A DNA stretch of 64,000 bases from Paraburkholderia phenazinium (GTDB lineage Bacteria > Pseudomonadota > Gammaproteobacteria > Burkholderiales > Burkholderiaceae). The position numbers were made by a program, and so were the translations under genes. The stretch spans positions 2,046,001 through 2,110,000 of the forward strand of contig NZ_FSRU01000002.1 in NCBI RefSeq assembly GCF_900142845.1, written 5' to 3'. This document shows, piece by piece, positions 9,183 to 17,510 of the stretch. The notes under the pieces are model-generated. The model was not told where the DNA came from and made no database searches. It saw only the letters and a program-made list of their open reading frames with translations. The stretch's first letter is position 1, and the number at the start of each line of letters is the position of its first letter.

Positions 9183-9282
9183 GCAGAATCGGGCTGAGCC
9201 CCGCGTCTGGATTCACGCGGAGAGTGGGGTGAGTGCTTTAGAATCGCCAGTTTAGAACATTCCGCACGCGTCCGAGACCCGG

Positions 9283-10527
9283 ATGCCGGCCACCATGTCC
9301 TCCGCGCGCCCTTCCGCCCCGCCGCCGCATCCCGTTTCGCCCGCCACGCCGTCCCCGACGGCACCTTCGGAGACGAGCGGCGCCATCGCCTGCGACCTGT
9401 TTTGCGCCGTCATCGACAACTTCGGCGATATCGGCGTCTGCTGGCGTCTCGCGCGTCAACTGACGAGCGAGCACGGCTGGCAGGTGCGCATCTTCGTCGA
9501 CGATCTGCACGCGTTCCAGAAGCTCTGCCCCGCGCTCGCCGTCGACCGCAGCCGCCAGGCGGTGAGCGGCATCGTCATCGAACACTGGCGCGAACCGGCA
9601 CACGCGGGCGACACGCTCGAAGTGGCGGACGTCGTGATCGAAGCGTTCGGCTGCGAACTGCCGCACGTCTACGTCGCGGCGATGGCGCGCCGCGAGCGCG
9701 CCCCGGTATGGCTGAACCTGGAATACCTGAGCGCCGAAGACTGGGTTGCGGACTTTCATCTGCGCCAGTCGCCGCACCCGCGTTATCCGCTCACGAAGAC
9801 ATTCTTCTTCCCGGGCCTCGGTGCAGGCACCGGCGGCGTGCTGAAGGAACACCATCTGGACGCCGCACGCGCCGCCTTCGAAGCGTCGCCGCAAGCACGC
9901 GACGCCTGGTGGCGTCACACGACCGGCCAGCCGGCGCCCACTCCGGACGCCACCGTCATTTCGCTGTTCGCCTATGAAAACCCCGCGGTCGACAGCCTGC
10001 TCGAACAATGGCGCGACGGCCCGGACCCTGTGGTGCTGCTGGTGCCGGAAGGGCGGATTTCGGGTGCGCTCGCGCGCTTTTTCGGCCTGCCGTCGTTCGC
10101 GGCGGGTTCGCATGCCGAACGCGGCAAGCTGCGCGCTCACGCGCTGGCCTTCACCGACCAGCCCGGCTACGACGCGCTGCTATGGGCCAGCCACCTCAAC
10201 TTCGTGCGGGGCGAAGACTCTTTTGTGCGGGCCCAATGGGCGGCCCGCCCATTCGTCTGGCATATCTATCCGCAGGCCGACGACGCCCACCTGCCGAAGC
10301 TCGACGCCGCCCTCGCCCACTACGCCGATTCCCTGCCCGCCGAGTCACGCGCAGCGCTGGCGCGCTTCTGGCACGCCTGGAACGGCGTCGGCCAGCCGGA
10401 CTGGGCCGATTTTCAGCGCCATCGCGCGGTTTTCGAGCGGCGCGCGGTGCAATGGGCGCAGGAGCTGGCGGCCCTTGGCGACCTCGCCGGAAATCTGGCC
10501 GTATTCGCAAAAAGTCAGTTAAAATAA
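9283..10527 (+). CDS. earP: EF-P arginine rhamnosyltransferase EarP
   Basis: A 414-aa glycosyltransferase that transfers rhamnose from dTDP-rhamnose to an arginine of elongation factor P. The EarP signature DNFGDIG is present (Asp45 and Asp49, matching the essential aspartates of characterised EarP proteins), as is the nucleotide-sugar motif RGEDS (residues 309-313). An N-terminal Pro/Ser/Ala-rich extension of about 35 residues precedes the conserved core, and a second in-frame ATG at 9295 could be the true start. The substrate gene efp follows 253 bp downstream on the same strand. Confidence 0.95.
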   Translation: MPATMSSARPSAPPPHPVSPATPSPTAPSETSGAIACDLFCAVIDNFGDIGVCWRLARQLTSEHGWQVRIFVDDLHAFQKLCPALAVDRSRQAVSGIVIEHWREPAHAGDTLEVADVVIEAFGCELPHVYVAAMARRERAPVWLNLEYLSAEDWVADFHLRQSPHPRYPLTKTFFFPGLGAGTGGVLKEHHLDAARAAFEASPQARDAWWRHTTGQPAPTPDATVISLFAYENPAVDSLLEQWRDGPDPVVLLVPEGRISGALARFFGLPSFAAGSHAERGKLRAHALAFTDQPGYDALLWASHLNFVRGEDSFVRAQWAARPFVWHIYPQADDAHLPKLDAALAHYADSLPAESRAALARFWHAWNGVGQPDWADFQRHRAVFERRAVQWAQELAALGDLAGNLAVFAKSQLK

Positions 10528-10780
10528 GCGGTTATCCAACGGCCGACGACGCAAGCGCGGCACGATGGCGGCGGCGAACCCCGGCACCGGAAGGTGCTTC
10601 TTCACGGAAACCGGGTCGTCCTCGCGCATCGGCGCCACTCGTGTACGCGCCCGCTCCGGGTAAAACAGGTTATCGGAAGGTGACGAGCCGCGGGCAAACA
10701 GCAGCAACAGGTGCCTTACCCGCTTGCGCCGTATGCCGTTGAGCACAGTTGAAGCTACTTATTTCGTACAGGACAGTTTT

Positions 10781-11338
10781 ATGAAGACCGCACAGGAACT
10801 CCGCACCGGCAACGTCGTGATGATCGGCGCAGACGCGATGGTCGTGCAAAAGGCCGAATACAACAAATCGGGCCGTAACTCCGCCGTCGTCAAGATGAAG
10901 TTCAAGAACCTGCTGACCGGCGCAGGCATGGAAACGGTGTACAAGGCCGACGACAAGTTCGACGTCGTTCTGCTGGACCGCAAGGAAGTGACCTACTCGT
11001 ACTTCGCTGACCCGATGTACGTATTCATGGACGCCGACTACAACCAGTTCGAAGTCGAAGCCGAAATGATGGGCGACGCGCTGAACTACCTCGAAGACGG
11101 CATGGCTTGCGAAGTCGTGTTCTACAACGAGAAGGCTATTTCGGTCGAACTGCCGACCACCCTGGTCCGCGAAATCATCTACACGGAACCGGCTGTCAAG
11201 GGCGACACGTCGTCGGGCAAGGTGCTGAAGACCGCCAAGCTGCAAACCGGCTACGAACTGCAAGTGCCGCTCTTCTGCAACATCGGCGACAAGATCGAAA
11301 TCGACACGCGTACTCACGAGTACCGCAGCCGCGCTTAA
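10781..11338 (+). CDS. efp: Elongation factor P (arginine-rhamnosylated type)
   Basis: The 185-aa translation factor that relieves ribosome stalling at consecutive prolines. It has an N-terminal KOW-like domain and two OB domains. The tip of the first domain reads NKSGRNSA with Arg32 at the modification site, the arginine type recognised by EarP, in place of the lysine used by EpmA/EpmB systems. This agrees with the adjacent earP gene. The ATG at 10781 has an AGGA Shine-Dalgarno sequence 8 nt upstream and gives the family N terminus [12 protein letters not shown] 253-bp gap after earP suggests its own promoter. A strong terminator follows. Confidence 0.98.
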   Translation: MKTAQELRTGNVVMIGADAMVVQKAEYNKSGRNSAVVKMKFKNLLTGAGMETVYKADDKFDVVLLDRKEVTYSYFADPMYVFMDADYNQFEVEAEMMGDALNYLEDGMACEVVFYNEKAISVELPTTLVREIIYTEPAVKGDTSSGKVLKTAKLQTGYELQVPLFCNIGDKIEIDTRTHEYRSRA

Positions 11339-11399
11339 AAGCAACCAAGCGCCGCCCTGCAAGGCCGTCCCCGCGACTCGCGGGAAGCGCGGCCGAATT

Positions 11400-11425
11400 A
11401 AAAAGCGCCCCTTTGGGCGCTTTTT
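11400..11425 (+). terminator. Terminator of efp
   Basis: An 11-bp stem (AAAAAGCGCCC / GGGCGCTTTTT) with a 4-nt loop, followed by a T-rich tract, 62 bp after the efp stop codon. Confidence 0.93.
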
Positions 11426-11454
11426 CTTTTTTCCGCGACCGTGTATGGTTGAGG

Positions 11455-11476
11455 AAAACTTTACCGGTACTGTTTT
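11455..11476. promoter_or_regulatory. Palindrome upstream of csbD, candidate enhancer site for a sigma-54 activator
   Basis: A 22-bp dyad symmetry AAAAC-N2-TACCGGTA-N2-GTTTT, symmetric in 18 of 22 positions, centred at about 11,465.5. Its centre lies some 88 bp upstream of the -24 element at 11552, within the usual range for an upstream activating sequence of a sigma-54 promoter. The neighbouring gene at 11943 encodes a sigma-54 activator with a Fis-type helix-turn-helix, a natural candidate to bind it. The dyad is seen in the sequence; the binding protein is inferred. Confidence 0.5.
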
Positions 11477-11551
11477 CGATTTTTCCAATCCCAATGCATT
11501 CTGGGCGCCTTCACGGGCGACAAACCATTGATAAGCTTAAGTAATTGCTAA

Positions 11552-11567
11552 TGGCACGCTCCCTGCT
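11552..11567 (+). promoter_or_regulatory. Sigma-54 (-24/-12) promoter of csbD
   Basis: The sequence TGGCACG-CTCC-CTGCT matches the sigma-54 consensus TGGCACG-N4-TTGCW at all but one of its defined positions. The invariant GG (11553-11554) and GC (11565-11566) have the required 10-nt spacing. Transcription would begin near 11579, leaving a leader of roughly 45 nt before the csbD ATG. Confidence 0.7.
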
Positions 11568-11624
11568 AATAGAAGAATATCGGCCTCCCAAGGCCTTTCT
11601 TCTTTCTCACTACGGAGATGCGCT

Positions 11625-11828
11625 ATGAATAACGACATCGCTGAAGGCAAGTGGAAGCAGATTATCGGCAAAGCGAAAACCGCGTGGGGCGAACTGACGG
11701 ACGACGAGTTGACGAAGGCCGAAGGTCGCGCCGACAAGCTCGCCGGGCTGATTCAGGAGCGCTACGGCAAGACTCGCGAAGAAGCCGTGCGTGAAGTGAA
11801 CCGCTTTTTCGATATGTACCGGGACTAA
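11625..11828 (+). CDS. CsbD-family stress protein
   Basis: A 67-aa, highly charged small protein of the CsbD family, starting MNNDIAEGKWKQIIGKAKTA and containing the family's WGELTDDELTKAEGRADKLAG stretch in segments. CsbD-like proteins are abundant in general stress and stationary-phase responses in many bacteria, and their molecular role is unknown. Here the gene sits behind a near-consensus sigma-54 promoter and 114 bp upstream of a sigma-54 activator gene, suggesting activator-dependent expression. It was probably named by similarity to the sigma-B regulon protein of Bacillus; this organism controls it differently. Confidence 0.93.
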   Translation: MNNDIAEGKWKQIIGKAKTAWGELTDDELTKAEGRADKLAGLIQERYGKTREEAVREVNRFFDMYRD

Positions 11829-11942
11829 CACCGCGCGTGGCGCCGTATTCCGCAAGGAACAGCGCCCGGCCAACGCACCCCGCACGGCGTCAGATTCATG
11901 GCGCCAGGACGGGGTCTCCATCCACCTAAAATTGCGCTCGCC

Positions 11943-13325
11943 ATGCCACACGCCCTGATTGTCGAAGACGATCCCAATAGCCTGTCAGGCCTGTCCGCGA
12001 TCCTCGCAGCCGACGGCTTTTCGGTCGACACCGCGACGACGCTCGCCGAAGCGCGCGCGGCGCTGACGCGCTTCATCCCCGACGTCGTGCTGGTCGACCT
12101 GAACCTGCCTGACGGCAGCGGCCTCGACCTGCTCCAGCATCTGCCTGCGCAACCGCCCGGCGGCGCCCTGCCCGTCATCGTGATGACCGGCAATGCCACC
12201 GTCGAAAGCGCCATTGAAGGTCTGCGGCACGGCATCTGGGATTATCTGCTCAAGCCCGTCAACATTCCGCGCCTACGCAGCCTGCTCGCACGCATTCCGC
12301 GTCCGTACGAGCTGACCGAAGAAGTTCAGACCCTGCGCGCGACCTTGCGCCAGTTGGGCCGCTTCGGGCCCATGCTCGGCAGAAGCGGCGCGATCCAGCA
12401 CGTGTACGACCTGATCGAACACAACGCGCCCACCGAGGCCGCCGTGCTGATCTCCGGCGAAGCCGGCACCGGCAAGGAAGTCACCGCGCGTACGCTGCAC
12501 GAGATGAGCCGGCGCCGCAAAGGGCCGTTCGTGACGTTCGATTGCCGTTCGGCGGCCCAGCTCGCCGCGAACCGCTCGCTCGACAGCGTCCTGTTCGGCC
12601 ACGAACGCGGCGCGTTCAACGGCGCCGAGCAACGCGAACAGGGCCTGTTCGAACAGGCGAGCGGCGGCACGCTCTTTATCGACGAAATCGCCGAATTGCC
12701 GCGCCCGCAACAGGAAGCGCTCTTGCGGGCCCTCGATTCGCAGACCTTCATGCGGGTCGGCGGCACCCATCAGGTAGTCACGGATTTCCGGCTGATCGCG
12801 TCGACCCGCAAGTCGCCGCGCGCGGCGGTGGCCGATGGCAGCCTTCACGAAGATCTCGCGCTGCGCCTCGACGCAGCGGCCGTGGCGCTGCCGCCGCTGC
12901 GCGAACGCGGCGACGATGCCGCGCTGTTTGCGCAGGCGCTGGTCGACGAGCTGAATCGCGAGGCGAGCGCTCGCGGCATCACCGATGCGACCAAGCAGGT
13001 CGGGCCGAATTTCCTGCGCGAGTGCCTCTCGTATGAATGGCCGGGCAATGTGCGCGAATTGCAGGAACGCGTGCGGCGCGCCTATCAGGCCTCGGGCGAC
13101 GTGCTCGAAACATTGCGCGCCGACGAGGCCGGTTCGGCCGGCGGCCGCGACCTGAACGGCAGCCGCGTGCAGGTGACGGTCGGTACGCCGCTCGCGGATG
13201 TGGAGGAGATGCTGATCCGCGCGACGCTCGATGCTGTCGGCGGTACGCGGCACCGCGCCGCGTCGCTGCTGGGGATCAGTCCCAAGACGCTCTACAACAA
13301 GCTGCAGCGGATGCGTCTGAACTGA
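11943..13325 (+). CDS. Orphan sigma-54-dependent response regulator with GAFNGA loop
   Basis: A 460-aa NtrC-type activator. The receiver domain (1-120) has the acidic pair Asp9/Asp10, phospho-acceptor Asp52, Thr82 and Lys104. The AAA+ domain has Walker A GEAGTGKE (172-179) and Walker B GGTLFIDE (241-248). The Fis-type helix-turn-helix is at the C terminus (GGTRHRAASLLGISPKTLYN). Two departures stand out: the sigma-54 contact loop reads GAFNGA (223-228) instead of GAFTGA, and the first of the two usual arginines in the FREDLYYRL segment is His302 (LHEDLALRL), with Arg308 kept. No histidine kinase gene is adjacent. The ATG at 11943 starts the receiver directly. Confidence 0.93.
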   Translation: MPHALIVEDDPNSLSGLSAILAADGFSVDTATTLAEARAALTRFIPDVVLVDLNLPDGSGLDLLQHLPAQPPGGALPVIVMTGNATVESAIEGLRHGIWDYLLKPVNIPRLRSLLARIPRPYELTEEVQTLRATLRQLGRFGPMLGRSGAIQHVYDLIEHNAPTEAAVLISGEAGTGKEVTARTLHEMSRRRKGPFVTFDCRSAAQLAANRSLDSVLFGHERGAFNGAEQREQGLFEQASGGTLFIDEIAELPRPQQEALLRALDSQTFMRVGGTHQVVTDFRLIASTRKSPRAAVADGSLHEDLALRLDAAAVALPPLRERGDDAALFAQALVDELNREASARGITDATKQVGPNFLRECLSYEWPGNVRELQERVRRAYQASGDVLETLRADEAGSAGGRDLNGSRVQVTVGTPLADVEEMLIRATLDAVGGTRHRAASLLGISPKTLYNKLQRMRLN

Positions 13326-13342
13326 GCGGGCGAAGCCTAAAA

Positions 13343-13386
13343 AAAACGGCCGAAGGCGGTGCGATAGCGCCGCCTTCGGCCGTTTT
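13343..13386. terminator. Bidirectional terminator between the response regulator gene and nagZ
   Basis: A long stem (AAAACGGCCGAAGGCGG paired with CCGCCTTCGGCCGTTTT) with A-rich and T-rich flanks lies between two convergent genes and could stop transcription from both sides. Confidence 0.92.
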
Positions 13387-13421
13387 ACTTCGCGCTGCGT
13401 GTTGAGTACTCAGGCGAGTAC

Positions 13422-14450
13422 TCAGGCAAACGCGCTGCGCAACAGCGCCTGAGCCTGCAGATACTCGGGCTCGGCCACCAGCTTGCTCCACTTGAGCGCC
13501 TTGCCGCGCGGGCGCATCCGCTTGAGGCGCGCCTGCGATTCCTTCGACGGCGCGAAGCGCAACGCGTCGAGCACCTTCTCCGCTTCCTCAGGCTGATTGC
13601 AGATCAGCACCATGTCGCATCCCGCGTGCAGGGCCGCGCTCGCCGCTTCGGTCAGCGTGCCGCCCTGGCGCGCGGCCTCCATCGACAGGTCGTCGCTGAA
13701 GATGGCGCCCGGGAAACGCAGCTTGCCGCGCAACACGTCTTCCAGCCAGACCTTCGAGAAACCGGCCGGCCTGGAATCGACCTGCGAATAGATCACATGC
13801 GCAGGGATCACCGATGCCAGCGCGAGGCCAAGCCAGTCATACGGGGCGACGTCGTCGCGCAGAATCGCCTCGAGCGGACGATCGTCCACCGGCATCGCAA
13901 CATGCGAGTCCGCAGTGGCGAAACCGTGTCCGGGAAAATGCTTGCCGCAATTGGCCATGCCCGCCAGCGCGAGACCGTGATTCAGACTCTTCGCGAGCAT
14001 CGCCACCACGCGCGGATCGCGATGGAATGCGCGGTCGCCGATCACCTGCGACTGGCCGTAGTTCAGATCGAGCACCGGCGTAAAGCTCATGTCGATCCCG
14101 CAGGCACGCAATTCGGCGGCGAGGATATAGCCCACCGCCGTGGTGACCTTGGTGGCGTGCAGCACATCCGAGTCCCACAGCGCGCCGAGCTTGCCCATGG
14201 CCGGCAGCACCGTGAAACCGTCGGTACGGAAGCGCTGCACGCGGCCGCCTTCGTGATCGACAGCGATCAGCAGGTCTTCGCGTACCGCGCGGATCGCATC
14301 GGTCAGCGCAATCAGTTGCGCACGGTTCTCGTAGTGACGCGCGAACAGGATCACGCCGCCGGTCATCGGATGCGCGAGACGGCGCTTGTCGTCGTCGCTC
14401 AGCGTTTTGCCGACCACGTCGAGCATCACCGGTCCGGGATTGGTTTTCAT
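13422..14450 (-). CDS. nagZ: Beta-N-acetylhexosaminidase NagZ
   Basis: The 342-aa family 3 glycosidase of peptidoglycan recycling, removing N-acetylglucosamine from 1,6-anhydro-muropeptides in the cytoplasm. The NagZ signature KHFPGHG (170-176) is followed by the catalytic Asp181/His183 loop, and the nucleophile Asp lies in FSDDLSM (251-257). The absence of a signal peptide matches the family's cytoplasmic location. The ATG at 14450 gives the normal start. It is the last gene of a long minus-strand series and lies 56 bp after acpS. NagZ products control AmpC-type beta-lactamase induction in many Gram-negatives. Confidence 0.96.
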   Translation of the reverse strand: MKTNPGPVMLDVVGKTLSDDDKRRLAHPMTGGVILFARHYENRAQLIALTDAIRAVREDLLIAVDHEGGRVQRFRTDGFTVLPAMGKLGALWDSDVLHATKVTTAVGYILAAELRACGIDMSFTPVLDLNYGQSQVIGDRAFHRDPRVVAMLAKSLNHGLALAGMANCGKHFPGHGFATADSHVAMPVDDRPLEAILRDDVAPYDWLGLALASVIPAHVIYSQVDSRPAGFSKVWLEDVLRGKLRFPGAIFSDDLSMEAARQGGTLTEAASAALHAGCDMVLICNQPEEAEKVLDALRFAPSKESQARLKRMRPRGKALKWSKLVAEPEYLQAQALLRSAFA

Positions 14451-14506
14451 CGAATTCCGCAAGAAAAAGAAGAAGGCACGGGTTGCCGACCCCGCGCCGG
14501 GATAAG

Positions 14507-14917
14507 TCAGGGGGCAGCAGGGTCCGCCGTCTCGGCGATCACGAACGACACGGCATAGTCGTGCTCGTCGCTGATCGTGACCCGGGCGGTGATGCCGCGA
14601 GCGGTCAGCCATTCGGCCAGTTCGCCCGAGGCGACCACCATCGGCTTGCCGCTCGCTTCATTGAGCGTCTGCAGCGCACGCCAGGTCATCGGCCAGCGCA
14701 TGCCGAGTCCGATCGCTTTAGAGAACGCTTCCTTCGCCGAAAAACGGGTGGCGAGAAACGCGAGTCCACGCACGGCCGAGCGGGCCTGGCGCGCGTGATA
14801 GATCTTCAGCTCGTCCGGGCCGAGCACCTTCTCGGCGAAGCGCCCGTTGGTGCGGGTCATCACCGCCGCCACGCGGCTCACCTGGACGATATCGGTGCCG
14901 ATGCCGTAGATTGCCAT
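14507..14917 (-). CDS. acpS: Holo-[acyl-carrier-protein] synthase
   Basis: A 136-aa enzyme that transfers 4'-phosphopantetheine from CoA to the serine of acyl carrier protein. Motifs: [14 protein letters not shown] with Asp9, and [12 protein letters not shown] with the magnesium-binding glutamate. The ATG at 14917 gives the usual N terminus. It follows pdxJ by 19 bp, the same pdxJ-acpS order as in E. coli. Its substrate AcpP is encoded at 27987-28226. Confidence 0.96.
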   Translation of the reverse strand: MAIYGIGTDIVQVSRVAAVMTRTNGRFAEKVLGPDELKIYHARQARSAVRGLAFLATRFSAKEAFSKAIGLGMRWPMTWRALQTLNEASGKPMVVASGELAEWLTARGITARVTISDEHDYAVSFVIAETADPAAP

Positions 14918-14936
14918 GCGTAACGACGCGGCGGCG

Positions 14937-15701
14937 TTAAGCGCGCGCCGCGAGACGCGCGGCAACCATGATCGCCTTCATCTCGCGCACGGCGTTATCC
15001 CAGCCGGCGAAAATCGCATGCGCGACGATCGCGTGGCCGATATTCAGCTCGACAATGCCGTCGATCGCCGCGATCTGCTGGACGTTCGTGTAGTGCAGGC
15101 CGTGGCCCGCGTTCACCTTGATGCCGAGCGACAGGCCGAATTCGACGCTGCGCACCACGCGCTCATACTCGCGCTGTTGTTCGGCCGGATCGTGCGCTTC
15201 GGCATAGCGGCCGGTGTGCAGCTCGATCACCGGCGCGCCGGCTTCGTGCGCGGCGCGGATCTGCGTTTCGTCCGGATCGATGAAGAGCGACACGCGCGAG
15301 CCCACCTCAGCGAGTTGCTTGCAGGCGGCGCGTACGGCTTCGAACTGGCCGGCGACATCGAGTCCGCCTTCCGTCGTCAGCTCTTCGCGCTTTTCCGGCA
15401 CGAGGCAGACATCATGCGGTTTCACTTCACAAGCGATGTCGAGCATCTCCTGCGTGACCGCGCATTCGAGGTTCATGCGCGTCTTAAGCAACGGACGCAG
15501 CGTGCGCACGTCGGCGTCGACGATATGCCGGCGGTCCTCGCGCAGATGCAGCGTGATCGCATCGGCGCCGGCCGCTTCGGCGTCGAGCGCCGCGCGGATC
15601 GGGTCCGGATAGGACGTGCCGCGCGCATTGCGCAGCGTAGCGACGTGATCGATATTCACGCCCAGGTCGATCACATTAGGCGACGTAAGAAAGAAGCTCA
15701 T
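14937..15701 (-). CDS. pdxJ: Pyridoxine 5'-phosphate synthase
   Basis: A 254-aa TIM-barrel enzyme that condenses 1-deoxyxylulose 5-phosphate with 3-amino-2-oxopropyl phosphate, the last ring-forming step of DXP-dependent vitamin B6 synthesis. Typical stretches are [39 protein letters not shown] and [11 protein letters not shown]. The start codon overlaps the recO stop as ATGA, implying translational coupling. Confidence 0.97.
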   Translation of the reverse strand: MSFFLTSPNVIDLGVNIDHVATLRNARGTSYPDPIRAALDAEAAGADAITLHLREDRRHIVDADVRTLRPLLKTRMNLECAVTQEMLDIACEVKPHDVCLVPEKREELTTEGGLDVAGQFEAVRAACKQLAEVGSRVSLFIDPDETQIRAAHEAGAPVIELHTGRYAEAHDPAEQQREYERVVRSVEFGLSLGIKVNAGHGLHYTNVQQIAAIDGIVELNIGHAIVAHAIFAGWDNAVREMKAIMVAARLAARA

Positions 15702-16570
15702 AAGTTCTGCAAGTCGATCAGGATCTGGCGCGTCGCGAGCGGCGTGCCGCCAAGGTAAGTGTTGAGCAGAAAGCGCATCAGCGTCTTGCTTTGCGCCACG
15801 GTCTGAGGACGATGGTAATCGTCCGCTTCCATATCGAGCAAGGTCTGACCGGCAATCACCGGCCATTGCGCGGGCAGATCGTCGGAGGCGTCACGCACGC
15901 CGCGCTCGGGATCGAACACGTAGCGGCCTTCCGCCACGACCGCCTTGCGCGCCACCGTCCGGTTCAGCGCCATGGCGTAGCCGGTCTCGCGCAGCAGCAC
16001 GCGCTCGAACGAACGCAGCACCTGCACGGCCGGCTCATCATGCGCGAGACGTGCGAGTGTGACCACGTAGTGTTGAAAGAGTTGCGGATGGGGATCTTCG
16101 CGACCGCAGAACTTGACCAGCAGTTCGTTGACGTAGAACCCGCACAGGAGCGCGTCGCCGGCGAGCGGCAGCATGCCGCCTACCCACTCGGCGCCGGTCA
16201 GCGTGCGCAATTCGGATTTGCCGGACCACGAAAGCGCGAGCGGCTGGAAGGTTTGCAGCACGCCGCGCAAGGCGGAGTGCGGGCGCTTGGCGCCTTTCGC
16301 CACCAGGGCGAGGCGGCCATGATCGCGCGTCAGGACGTCGATGATCAGACTGGTCTCGCGATGCGGATAGCTATGCAGCACGAAAGCCGGCTGTTCGGTG
16401 ATCTTGTACTCGGAGCCGGAACTGCGCGACGGCCGGCGCGCGGGCGCCTTGCGCGCTTCGCCGGACTTCGCTGCGCGAGCCTTCGATGGCTCGCGCGCCG
16501 GCGCGTCCGGCTCGGCGTCGTCCGGTTCAGCGTCGGGTTGCAGCGTCATCCATGCGTCATTCGTACCCAT
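15698..16570 (-). CDS. recO: DNA repair protein RecO
   Basis: A 290-aa RecO, which with RecF/RecR loads RecA on SSB-coated DNA. The OB-fold begins at about residue 57 ([20 protein letters not shown], then [20 protein letters not shown] in part), followed by the helical domain ([15 protein letters not shown]). About 55 residues of Ala/Pro/Glu/Arg-rich sequence precede the OB-fold, making the protein longer than the usual ~240 aa. The start is uncertain: ATG at 16570 overlaps the era stop by 14 nt, while ATG at 16549 would avoid overlap. The gene overlaps pdxJ by 4 nt. Confidence 0.93.
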   Translation of the reverse strand: MGTNDAWMTLQPDAEPDDAEPDAPAREPSKARAAKSGEARKAPARRPSRSSGSEYKITEQPAFVLHSYPHRETSLIIDVLTRDHGRLALVAKGAKRPHSALRGVLQTFQPLALSWSGKSELRTLTGAEWVGGMLPLAGDALLCGFYVNELLVKFCGREDPHPQLFQHYVVTLARLAHDEPAVQVLRSFERVLLRETGYAMALNRTVARKAVVAEGRYVFDPERGVRDASDDLPAQWPVIAGQTLLDMEADDYHRPQTVAQSKTLMRFLLNTYLGGTPLATRQILIDLQNL

Positions 16571-17456
16571 ACGCACGGAGTCCGGCTTCGTTGTCCGCCC
16601 AGCCACTCTTCACCTTGATGAAGGTTTCCAGATACACCGGACCGTCGAACAGCTTTTCCATGTCGAGGCGTGCTTCGGTGCTGATCTGCTTCAGCTTGGC
16701 GCCCTTCTGGCCGATGATCATTGCCTTGTGCATGTCGCGCTCCACCATGATGGTGGCGAAAATGCGGCGCAGACGCCCTTCCGTTTCGAACTTGTCGATC
16801 AGCACCGTGCTGGTGTACGGCAGTTCGTCGCCGGTCCAGCGGAAGACTTTTTCGCGCAGGATTTCGGCGGCGAGAAAGCGCTCGCTGCGGTCGGTCAGAT
16901 CGTCTTCGCCGTAGATCGGCGCACCTTCCGGCAGGAACGGCTTGACGGTCGCCATCAGGCGCTTGATGTCGTCCAGATTCTTGGCGGACAGCGGCACGAT
17001 CTCGTTGAACTGGCGCAGCGCACTCACCTGCTGCATGAACGGAAACAGCGAATCCTTATCCGAGACGCGATCGAGCTTGTTGGCGATCAGCAGCGTCGGT
17101 ACCGACGGCGGGATCAGGTCGAGCACTTTCTGATCGTCCGGACCGAAGCGGCCTGCTTCAATCACGAACAGGATCGCGTCGACCGAGGTCAGCGTCGAGG
17201 TGACCGCGCGATTGAGCGAGCGGTTCAGCGCGCCACTGTGCTTGGTCTGAAAACCCGGTGTGTCGACGAAAATGTACTGCGCGTCTTCGAGTGTATGAAT
17301 GCCGGTGATGCGATGGCGCGTGGTCTGCGCCTTGCGCGACGTGATGCTGACTTTCTGGCCGACCAGCGCGTTCATCAGCGTGGACTTGCCGACGTTGGGG
17401 CGGCCGACGATCGCGACCATGCCGCAGCGAAAACCAGTGGGGGTGGAAGCGTTCAT
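16557..17456 (-). CDS. era: GTPase Era
   Basis: A 299-aa Ras-like GTPase with a C-terminal KH domain that binds the 3' end of 16S rRNA and assists 30S maturation. G motifs: GRPNVGKST (G1), TTRHRITG (G2 region), DTPGF (G3), ANKLDRV (G4) and SAKN (G5). The KH signature [12 protein letters not shown] is present near the C terminus. It sits between rnc and recO as in many Proteobacteria. Confidence 0.98.
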   Translation of the reverse strand: MNASTPTGFRCGMVAIVGRPNVGKSTLMNALVGQKVSITSRKAQTTRHRITGIHTLEDAQYIFVDTPGFQTKHSGALNRSLNRAVTSTLTSVDAILFVIEAGRFGPDDQKVLDLIPPSVPTLLIANKLDRVSDKDSLFPFMQQVSALRQFNEIVPLSAKNLDDIKRLMATVKPFLPEGAPIYGEDDLTDRSERFLAAEILREKVFRWTGDELPYTSTVLIDKFETEGRLRRIFATIMVERDMHKAMIIGQKGAKLKQISTEARLDMEKLFDGPVYLETFIKVKSGWADNEAGLRAYGYE

Positions 17457-17510
17457 ATTAGGCTACGGCAAGTTCGTGAGGACGCGCGACGATGCGCGCG
17501 TCCCATGACA

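Noticed and set aside
7416..9197. A long plus-strand frame opposite uvrC
   Set aside because: Antisense shadow of a well-supported gene, with Arg/His-rich low-complexity translation.
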